Below are positions 58,382 to 64,000 of a DNA stretch of 64,000 nucleotides, piece after piece (within the stretch, counting starts at the first letter, position 1; the number at the start of each line of letters is the position of its first letter). This DNA is from Salinivirgaceae bacterium (GTDB taxonomy: Bacteria > Bacteroidota > Bacteroidia > Bacteroidales > SZUA-534). The notes under the pieces were generated by a model. That model was not told the DNA's origin, did no database searches, and saw only the letters and a list, made by a program, of their open reading frames with translations. The stretch spans positions 62,001 through 126,000 of the forward strand of contig JAFXQB010000019.1 of assembly GCA_017527435.1 (NCBI GenBank). The letters run 5' to 3'. A program made the position numbers and the translations under genes.

Positions 58382-58485
58382 AAAAAAAGGGTAAGCAACT
58401 TATATCGCACCGCTACAACCGCCTACCCTTGCTTCCTTCCAGACCTGGGGGAGTTCAGCAGGAGCTGGTCGTATAAGACTTACCC
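58382..58485 (-). ncRNA. ffs: Small signal recognition particle RNA (4.5S), with U-tract
   Basis: The 97-nt RNA (58389-58485) has closing stem GGGTAAG/CTTACCC and the conserved SRP hairpin with CCAGGTCTGGAAGGAAGCA, which carries the GGAA tetraloop and the asymmetric loop bound by Ffh. The hairpin arm AGCTCCTGCTGAACTCCCCC precedes it. A seven-U tract (58382-58388) follows directly and terminates transcription. Lacking an Alu domain, it is the small bacterial type. Confidence 0.93.
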
Positions 58486-58489
58486 GCGG

Positions 58490-58520
58490 CAAAAGTAGAA
58501 ATAATTTGGTTTGGTGCAAA
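58490..58520 (-). promoter_or_regulatory. Bacteroidota promoter for SRP RNA
   Basis: TTTG (58517-58520), 19-bp spacer and TACTTTTG (58490-58497) on the minus strand match the consensus perfectly. The predicted RNA 5' end (58485) is 4 bp beyond the -7 box, which agrees with the folded boundary. Confidence 0.88.
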
Positions 58521-58554
58521 TTGGTTTTAAGCCCCAAATTTTTATCCTGCACCC

Positions 58555-58585
58555 GTTGCCGTGCAACAATTAAAATGTATTTTCG
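58555..58585 (+). promoter_or_regulatory. Probable promoter of porX
   Basis: GTTG (58555-58558), 19-bp spacer and TATTTTCG (58578-58585, one mismatch), 20 bp before ATG 58606. It places the start inside the longer frame beginning at 58561, which would otherwise include the promoter. Confidence 0.5.
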
Positions 58586-58605
58586 TTCTCATAAAAACAT
58601 TTGCC

Positions 58606-60165
58606 ATGCAGAAGGAAATCAGCATTCTTTGGGTTGACGACGAAATAGACTTGCTCAAACCGCACATAATTTTCTTGGAATCAAAGGGATACAAGGTTGA
58701 TACCATCAATAACGGCACCGATGCCATTGCCATGGTTCGCAACAGCCAGTACGATATGGTTTTTCTCGACGAGAATATGCCTGGACTGAACGGATTGGAG
58801 ACGTTGGCGCAAATCAAGCATATTCGCAATTCGCTGCCAATCATCATGATAACAAAGAGCGAAGAAGAGTTTATCATGGACGAAGCCATCGGGTCGCAGA
58901 TTGCCGATTATCTGATTAAGCCCGTCAATCCGATGCAGATTCTGATGACAATCAAGAAGATAACCGACCAGCGGCGGCTTGTCAGCCAAAAAACCACAAT
59001 GAACTATCAGTCGCAGTTCAACGATTTGGGCGTTGAAATCAACAATGCCGAAAGCGCTGATGATTGGAAGGCTATCCATAAAAAATTGATTTTCTGGACG
59101 TTGGAATTGCAGAAAAACAGCGTCGCAAGCATGGAGCAAATCCTGCAAATGCAGAAAAGCGAAGCCGACAAGCGTTTTGTGCGCTACATCATAACCAACT
59201 ACGAGTCGTGGTTTGCCGATCGCAGCAGTGAAGCGCCCATTCTGTCGCCTAACGCGTTCAAGCACAAGGTTTTCCCTGCTTTGTCGAGTGGCGAGCAGGT
59301 GGTTGTGGTGGTCATCGACAATCTGCGCTTCGACCAGTGGAAGTGCATCGAGCCAATGATTGCGCCCTACTATAATGTTGACGATGAAGACATTATGTTC
59401 AGCATACTGCCGACAGCCACGCAGTTTGCACGCAATGCCATGTTTGCGGGACTGATGCCGTCGGAAATCGAGAAACTGCACCCCGACCTTTGGGTGAATG
59501 AAGACGAAGACGGCGCAAAGAATAATTTTGAACGCGAATTGCTTCAGAAACAGATGGATAGAATGGGTGTGAAGGCATCGCTTTTCTACGATAAAATCCA
59601 CAATGCCGAAAAGAGTCAGAAGTTGGCCAACGATATGAATGAGATAATGCGCAACCAACTTTCAGTGCTGATTATCAATTTTGTAGACATGCTGTCGCAC
59701 TCGCGCACCGATATGCAGATGATTCGTGAGTTGGCTGCCGACGAGAAGTCGTACCGCAGCATCACCAAATCGTGGTTCGAGCACAGCACGCTCTTCGAAC
59801 TGATGAAAACTCTGGCTTCAAAAAACGTCAAAATCGTCCTGACCACCGACCACGGCACCATCCGTGTCACCAATCCTATCAAGGTTATTGGCGACAAAAA
59901 CGTGTCGTCGAATTTGCGTTACAAGCAGGGTAAAAATCTCGACTACAATCCGCGCGAAGTGTACGAAATCCGCAATCCGCAGACCATTCATTTGCCGCGC
60001 ATAAATGTCAGTACGTCATACATTTTCGCCACCAATACAGATTTTTTCGCCTATCCCAACAACTACAATTATTATGTGCAGTACTACCGCAACACATTTC
60101 AGCACGGCGGCATAAGCATGGACGAGATGATGGTTCCACTAATCACCTTATCGCCAAAGAGATAA
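58606..60165 (+). CDS. porX: PorX: response regulator with PglZ domain (type IX secretion regulator)
   Basis: 519 residues, close to characterised PorX (about 518). An N-terminal receiver domain (1-125; phosphoacceptor Asp55 in FLDENMPG, Lys in YLIKPVNP) is followed by a helical linker and a PglZ/alkaline-phosphatase-like domain (about 205-519; VVVVVIDNLRFDQWK, FSILPTATQFARNAMFAGLMP, KIVLTTDHGTIRV, QHGGISMDEMMVPLITL). With PorY it controls expression of type IX secretion genes and cleaves nucleotides in other Bacteroidota. Start ATG 58606 (MQKEISILWVDDE). It supports type IX secretion in this organism. Confidence 0.95.
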   Translation: MQKEISILWVDDEIDLLKPHIIFLESKGYKVDTINNGTDAIAMVRNSQYDMVFLDENMPGLNGLETLAQIKHIRNSLPIIMITKSEEEFIMDEAIGSQIADYLIKPVNPMQILMTIKKITDQRRLVSQKTTMNYQSQFNDLGVEINNAESADDWKAIHKKLIFWTLELQKNSVASMEQILQMQKSEADKRFVRYIITNYESWFADRSSEAPILSPNAFKHKVFPALSSGEQVVVVVIDNLRFDQWKCIEPMIAPYYNVDDEDIMFSILPTATQFARNAMFAGLMPSEIEKLHPDLWVNEDEDGAKNNFERELLQKQMDRMGVKASLFYDKIHNAEKSQKLANDMNEIMRNQLSVLIINFVDMLSHSRTDMQMIRELAADEKSYRSITKSWFEHSTLFELMKTLASKNVKIVLTTDHGTIRVTNPIKVIGDKNVSSNLRYKQGKNLDYNPREVYEIRNPQTIHLPRINVSTSYIFATNTDFFAYPNNYNYYVQYYRNTFQHGGISMDEMMVPLITLSPKR

Positions 60166-60188
60166 CTTTTATTTAGGAGTTGCAAATC

Positions 60189-60221
60189 GGTATATTTCCG
60201 CGTTTTGCATGCGGTTATACC
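60189..60221. terminator. Possible bidirectional hairpin between porX and rimM
   Basis: GGTATA...CCGC pairs with GCGG...TATACC around a 9-10 nt loop between the convergent porX and rimM genes. There is no U-run on either side, so its role as a terminator is uncertain. Confidence 0.35.
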
Positions 60222-60257
60222 AATAGTTTGCGTTTTCTGTCTGTGTTTGTGTCGAAA

Positions 60258-60773
60258 TCAGTCATTCAAATTCAGCAAACCATCAGGTAGCGACACGCGA
60301 ACCTGGCGTTTGCGGAAATCGATTTTTGTCACAAATTCGGGATGGAATGGGATGAGCATTTGTTTTCCGCCAACAACCATTATCGGGTTAACATTCAGGT
60401 TGTCAATCGATTGAACTGCGCCAATGTCGCCGTGTTTTTTGTCGATGACGTTGAACCCGACAATTGCCGTGGGCGATGCGAATTCGTCGTCGGCATTGTC
60501 GAGCAGGTCGGGCGATACAAAAACGCGGCAGCCAACAAGTGTTTTGGCTCGCTGCTCGGTGTGGGTGCAGTCGAACAGCACGCGTGCGCGTTGTGCGCTC
60601 ACGGCTTTGGCCTGCTCAATGAAAAAAGGAACCCGCAGTCCTTCTATTTCAAGGACCACGGGTTCGGTTGTGTCTTCAAGTATTGCGGGATTGTCAAGTT
60701 CGACAATTATTTCGCCATTCACACCATGTGTTTTGACAATTTTGCCTACCTCAACAAAATCCAACGCGTCCAT
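60258..60773 (-). CDS. rimM: Ribosome maturation factor RimM
   Basis: 171 residues from ATG 60773. The longer frame to 60914 is a shadow of the bS16 tail read in another frame. RimM domain 1 (FVEVGKIVKTHGVNGEIIVELDN) and the C-terminal PRC-barrel (VIDKKHGDIGAVQSIDNLNVNPIMVVGGKQMLIPFHPEFVTKIDFRKRQVRVSLPDGLLNL) are both present. RimM assists 16S rRNA processing in the 30S head. It follows rpsP by 7 bp, the classic rpsP-rimM arrangement. Confidence 0.95.
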   Translation of the reverse strand: MDALDFVEVGKIVKTHGVNGEIIVELDNPAILEDTTEPVVLEIEGLRVPFFIEQAKAVSAQRARVLFDCTHTEQRAKTLVGCRVFVSPDLLDNADDEFASPTAIVGFNVIDKKHGDIGAVQSIDNLNVNPIMVVGGKQMLIPFHPEFVTKIDFRKRQVRVSLPDGLLNLND

Positions 60774-60780
60774 CGTCAGA

Positions 60781-61353
60781 TTACTCTGCTGCAGGTGCTT
60801 CAGTAGCTTCTGCTGCAGCCTCTTCAGCAGGTGCTTCTGCTTCAGCGGCGGCTGCTTCAGCCTCTTTGGCGGCTGCTTCGGCTGCTGCTTTAGCCTCAGC
60901 TTGCTTCTTGGCAAGAGCCTCTGCTTTAGCGGCGTTCACTTTGCGTTCTGCCTCAAGACGGTCTTTCTTCGCAGTGTTTGCGTCAGCCTTGATTTTGTCT
61001 TTTGCGGCTTGAAGTTTCGATTTCTTCTCGGCAACCCATTTTTCGAATTTAGCCTCAGCGGCAGCTTCGTCAAATGCGCCTTTCTTAACGCCATCGAGCA
61101 GGTGTTTCTTCATCAGAACGCCCTGTTTCGAAAGGAGTGATTTTGCGGTGTCAGATGGCTGAGCACCTGATTGTAACCAATAAAGAGCCCGTTCGAAGTT
61201 AAGTTCAATAGTAGCAGGATTTGTGTTAGGATTGTAACTACCCAATCTCTCAATGAACTTACCATCACGTGGTGCCCTGCTATCGGCAGCGACAATGTGA
61301 TAGTAGGCGGATGCCTTTCTACCCTGTCGTGTCAAGCGAATTCTTACAGACAT
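60781..61353 (-). CDS. rpsP: 30S ribosomal protein bS16 with long Ala/Glu-rich tail
   Basis: 190 residues, about twice the length of E. coli S16. The core (1-85, [42 protein letters not shown]) is canonical. The extension begins about residue 85 and passes through a Lys-rich helix ([23 protein letters not shown]) to a low-complexity Ala/Glu end ([33 protein letters not shown]). Such tails are normal for Bacteroidota. It has a perfect -7 box upstream and is followed by rimM. Confidence 0.96.
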   Translation of the reverse strand: MSVRIRLTRQGRKASAYYHIVAADSRAPRDGKFIERLGSYNPNTNPATIELNFERALYWLQSGAQPSDTAKSLLSKQGVLMKKHLLDGVKKGAFDEAAAEAKFEKWVAEKKSKLQAAKDKIKADANTAKKDRLEAERKVNAAKAEALAKKQAEAKAAAEAAAKEAEAAAAEAEAPAEEAAAEATEAPAAE

Positions 61354-61387
61354 AATTTATTGTTATTAAATGTTTAAAAATCGGGCG

Positions 61388-61420
61388 CAAAGATAGACTT
61401 TTTTCGGTTTGCTCGACAAT
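61388..61420 (-). promoter_or_regulatory. Promoter of rpsP-rimM
   Basis: ATTG (61417-61420) and TATCTTTG (61388-61395) on the minus strand with a 21-bp spacer. The -7 box is a perfect TAnnTTTG match, 34 bp before the ATG at 61353. Confidence 0.75.
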
Positions 61421-61632
61421 GGCGCCGATGATTTTTTTTGTTTTTAGAAACGCCGTCAAAATCCGCATTCCACATACATATAATTTAATGGAATTGTTAC
61501 AATTAGGCGTTTCTGTAAAACGCTTTTGCGATATTTTATTGCAAATCAACCTGTTTCTATTCGGCTCGGGCGTCAATGAAAATTTAAATGAAATATTCGT
61601 GCCGACAGGCCAATTTAACAACCGAAAATTGT

Positions 61633-61640
61633 TAGTTTTG
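61633..61640 (+). promoter_or_regulatory. -7 promoter box of the succinate dehydrogenase operon
   Basis: TAGTTTTG matches TAnnTTTG exactly, 39 bp before the ATG at 61680. No clear -33 element at the usual distance. Confidence 0.6.
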
Positions 61641-61679
61641 CCCAAATTTTAACTGACATTTAATTAAAAAAATCAGACT

Positions 61680-62351
61680 ATGAGTAATTCTTGTTTGTCA
61701 TCAATCGGAAAGAAGCTGATAATGAGTATATCAGGTCTTTTCCTGGTTTTGTTTTTGCTGTTCCACATGTCGATGAACCTTGTGGCAGTATTTAGTGGCG
61801 AGGCTTACAATGCCGTGTGCGAATTCCTTGGCGCCAACTGGTATGCCTTGGTTGGAACAATGGTTCTGGCTCTCGGATTTATTGTTCACATTGTGTTCGC
61901 CTTCATTCTGAGCCTTCAGAACCGCAAGGCGCGCGGCACTGAGCGTTACGCTTATCAGGAGAAACCCGCCGCAGTTGAGTGGGCATCGCAGAATATGCTG
62001 GTGCTCGGCTGCATTGTGTTTGTGGGCCTGATTCTTCACTTGAGCCAATTCTGGTACAAGATGCAGTTTGCCGAGATTGCGGGCATCACCAATCAGTATG
62101 GAGTGGCCGACGGCGCCGCTTGGATGCAGTACTACTTCAGCCAACTGCCTGTAGTCATCTGCTATCTGGTTTGGTTCGTGGCCATCTGGTTCCACCTGTG
62201 CCACGGCTTCTGGAGCGCTCTGCAGACCATTGGCTGGAACAACAAGGTTTGGATGGACCGCTGGAAATGCATCTCGAACATTTTTGCGACTGTCGTTATG
62301 CTCGGTTTCGCAGCAGTGGTTATCGCCGCTTATATTAAATTGCTTTGCTAA
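61680..62351 (+). CDS. sdhC: Succinate dehydrogenase/fumarate reductase cytochrome b subunit
   Basis: 223 residues with five membrane helices, as in the b558 family of Bacteroidota and Bacillota. Haem-ligand histidines are in LLFHMSMNL, FIVHIVFAF, LILHLSQFW and FHLCHGFWSALQTIGWN. The N-terminus SSIGKKLIMSISGLFLVLFL is diagnostic. It anchors the SdhA/SdhB subunits and passes electrons to or from menaquinone. It is followed by sdhA after 19 bp. Confidence 0.93.
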   Translation: MSNSCLSSIGKKLIMSISGLFLVLFLLFHMSMNLVAVFSGEAYNAVCEFLGANWYALVGTMVLALGFIVHIVFAFILSLQNRKARGTERYAYQEKPAAVEWASQNMLVLGCIVFVGLILHLSQFWYKMQFAEIAGITNQYGVADGAAWMQYYFSQLPVVICYLVWFVAIWFHLCHGFWSALQTIGWNNKVWMDRWKCISNIFATVVMLGFAAVVIAAYIKLLC

Positions 62352-62370
62352 CTATCTAATTTGAAATAAA

Positions 62371-64000
62371 ATGGCTACAATAGATTCTAAAATACCTGAA
62401 GGTCCGATAGCCGAAAAATGGACCAACTATAAGGCACATCAAAAACTTGTGAACCCCGCCAACAAGCGTAAATTGGACATCATTGTCGTTGGAACAGGTT
62501 TGGCTGGCGCATCGGCAGCATCAACTTTGGCTGAGATGGGTTTCAACATCCTGAACTTCTGCATTCAGGACTCACCGCGCCGCGCTCACTCAATTGCGGC
62601 TCAGGGCGGTATCAATGCAGCAAAGAACTATCAGAACGACGGCGACTCGGTTTACCGCCTGTTCTACGATACTGTTAAAGGTGGCGACTATCGCGCACGC
62701 GAAGCCAACGTTTACCGTCTGGCCGAAGTGTCGAACAACATCATCGACCAATGCGTGGCTCAGGGCGTTCCTTTCGCCCGCGAATATGGTGGCCTGCTTG
62801 CCAACCGTTCGTTCGGTGGCGCACAGGTTAGCCGCACATTCTACGCCAAAGGTCAGACAGGTCAGCAACTTCTGCTTGGCGCCTACTCGTCGCTCAACCG
62901 CCAAATCAAGGCTGGCAAGGTGAAGAGTTACAACCGCTACGAGTTGCACGACATTGTTATGGTTGACGGCCGCGCTCGCGGTATCATCGCCAAAAACCTG
63001 GTGACAGGCGAGTTTGAGCGTTTTGCCGCTCACGCTGTTGTTCTGGCAACTGGCGGCTACGGCAACACCTATTTCCTTTCGACCAACGCTATGGGCTGCA
63101 ACTGCTCGGCTGCCATCGCGGCTTACCGCAAGGGCGCTTACTTTGCAAACCCTTCATACGTACAGATTCACCCGACTTGTATTCCTGTTCACGGCGACAA
63201 ACAATCGAAACTGACACTTATGTCGGAGTCGCTGCGTAACGACGGCCGCATTTGGGTTCCGAAGAAGATTGAGGACGCCAAGAAACTTCAGAAGGGCGAA
63301 ATCAAAGGCTCTGACATTCCTGAAGAAGACCGCGACTACTACTTGGAGCGCCGCTATCCCGCATTCGGCAACCTGGTTCCGCGCGACGTTGCAAGCCGCG
63401 CCGCCAAAGAGCGCTGCGACAAGGGCTTCGGCGTGAACAACACTGGCCTGGCCGTGTTCCTTGACTTCTCTGAAGCCATCAACCGCCTTGGCATCGACGT
63501 TGTCCGTCAGCGCTACGGCAACCTGTTCGATATGTACGAAGAGATTTCGGACGTTAATCCTGGCGAGTTCGCACGTGAGATTAACGGCGTGAAATACTAC
63601 AACCCGATGATGATTTTCCCCGCCATCCACTACACAATGGGTGGTCTGTGGGTTGACTACGAACTGCAGACTTCAGTGAAGGGCCTGTTCGCCATTGGCG
63701 AGTGCAACTTCTCTGACCACGGCGCCAACCGTCTGGGTGCTTCGGCTCTGATGCAGGGTCTGGCCGACGGCTATTTCGTTCTGCCTTACACCATTCAGAA
63801 CTACCTGAGCGACCAAATCACCGTTCCGCGCTTCGACCCGAACAGCAAGGAGTTCATCGATGCTCAGAAGAAATGCGAAGCCGAACAGGACGCTCTGATG
63901 AAAATCAAGGGCAAACGCTCGGTTGACTCTATCCACAAGGATTTGGGCCACATTATGTGGGAATATGTTGGTATGGGCCGCACCAAAGAGAGCCTTGAAA
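62371..64000 (+). CDS. sdhA: Succinate dehydrogenase/fumarate reductase flavoprotein subunit (3' end outside window)
   Basis: An open frame of 543 codons from ATG 62371 ([20 protein letters not shown]) to the right edge. FAD dinucleotide-binding [15 protein letters not shown], the flavinylation motif [17 protein letters not shown], catalytic-region [40 protein letters not shown] and the later [45 protein letters not shown] are all present. It oxidises succinate or reduces fumarate together with SdhB, whose gene is expected just outside the window. The longer KGS/lysine-rich region fits the B-type enzymes. The gene is truncated by the window, not broken. Confidence 0.96.
   Translation, partial: MATIDSKIPEGPIAEKWTNYKAHQKLVNPANKRKLDIIVVGTGLAGASAASTLAEMGFNILNFCIQDSPRRAHSIAAQGGINAAKNYQNDGDSVYRLFYDTVKGGDYRAREANVYRLAEVSNNIIDQCVAQGVPFAREYGGLLANRSFGGAQVSRTFYAKGQTGQQLLLGAYSSLNRQIKAGKVKSYNRYELHDIVMVDGRARGIIAKNLVTGEFERFAAHAVVLATGGYGNTYFLSTNAMGCNCSAAIAAYRKGAYFANPSYVQIHPTCIPVHGDKQSKLTLMSESLRNDGRIWVPKKIEDAKKLQKGEIKGSDIPEEDRDYYLERRYPAFGNLVPRDVASRAAKERCDKGFGVNNTGLAVFLDFSEAINRLGIDVVRQRYGNLFDMYEEISDVNPGEFAREINGVKYYNPMMIFPAIHYTMGGLWVDYELQTSVKGLFAIGECNFSDHGANRLGASALMQGLADGYFVLPYTIQNYLSDQITVPRFDPNSKEFIDAQKKCEAEQDALMKIKGKRSVDSIHKDLGHIMWEYVGMGRTKESLE

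Noticed and set aside
58681-59658. A 325-codon minus-strand frame inside porX
   Set aside because: Antisense shadow of PorX, with low-likelihood composition (many His and Cys) and no domain.
60774-60914. N-terminal extension of RimM rich in Lys, Pro and Leu
   Set aside because: It is the bS16 Ala/Glu repeat read in another frame; the RimM domain starts at ATG 60773.

Overview
The window is a chromosomal segment from a member of the Bacteroidota, most likely order Bacteroidales. Evidence: several promoters fit the TTTG-N19/21-TAnnTTTG consensus of that phylum; there are no strong Shine-Dalgarno sequences; it encodes PorX (the type IX secretion regulator), a protein with a type IX-like C-terminal sorting domain, a long Bacteroidota-type bS16, a cytochrome b558-type SdhC followed by SdhA, an outer-membrane beta-barrel protein with a carboxypeptidase-regulatory-like plug, and SiaB/SiaC (DUF6272/DUF1987) homologues. 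No prophage, insertion sequence, CRISPR array or rRNA was seen.

Layout. 1-2.6 kb: end of tdk, then the radical SAM/TIGR03915 putative DNA-repair pair. 3-8.8 kb: an aminotransferase with a DUF1573 protein, a large secreted protein, an HD alarmone-hydrolase-like protein and gmhA. 8.8-20.2 kb: one ten-gene co-directional block on the minus strand, CheR - degenerate CheR - CheB - membrane GAF protein - GAF/PAS/SpoIIE phosphatase - SiaB-like kinase - SiaC-like phosphoprotein - TerB-like/ABCG-type transporter - lipoprotein - small secreted protein, ended by a terminator. It looks like a complete signalling pathway ending in a transporter, and I know of no description of it as a unit. 20.5-28.5 kb: SemiSWEET, aminopeptidase P, serpin, lipoprotein, tRNA-Gln, an alpha-oxoamine-synthase homologue lacking its PLP lysine, a TIGR01212 radical SAM protein and a TonB/ExbD/ExbB operon.

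28.6-56.4 kb: a dispersed exporter regulon. TolC, then a membrane-fusion protein + ABC ATPase + two MacB/FtsX-type permeases (+ an MG2-like protein), then two tandem 40-residue basic peptides + two further permeases + a sigma-54 response regulator and its histidine kinase. The three transcription units start with an almost identical 52-bp upstream element (five TGTAAA/TTTACA half-sites on helical phase) placed 42-43 bp before a sigma-54-like TGGCAC element. The natural reading is that the response regulator at 54.1 kb activates all three. Only one ATPase, one adaptor and one TolC serve four permeases. The tandem peptides, absent from normal ORF calling because of their size, are the most novel item here. 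Inserted in this region are a LytTR/LytS-type two-component system, divergent from an outer-membrane protein with a clear LytTR-type direct repeat between them, and a GH2 beta-galactosidase-like gene.

56.4-64 kb: pepT, a YgjP-like metallopeptidase, SRP RNA with a textbook promoter, porX, rimM-rpsP, and sdhC-sdhA running off the right edge.

Intergenic regions around the exporter genes are unusual: they are built from short degenerate word repeats, a recurring 16-bp palindrome and GNCTGAAAGNC palindromes resembling REP elements. All functional calls are from reading the sequence and remembered family features; no searches were run.
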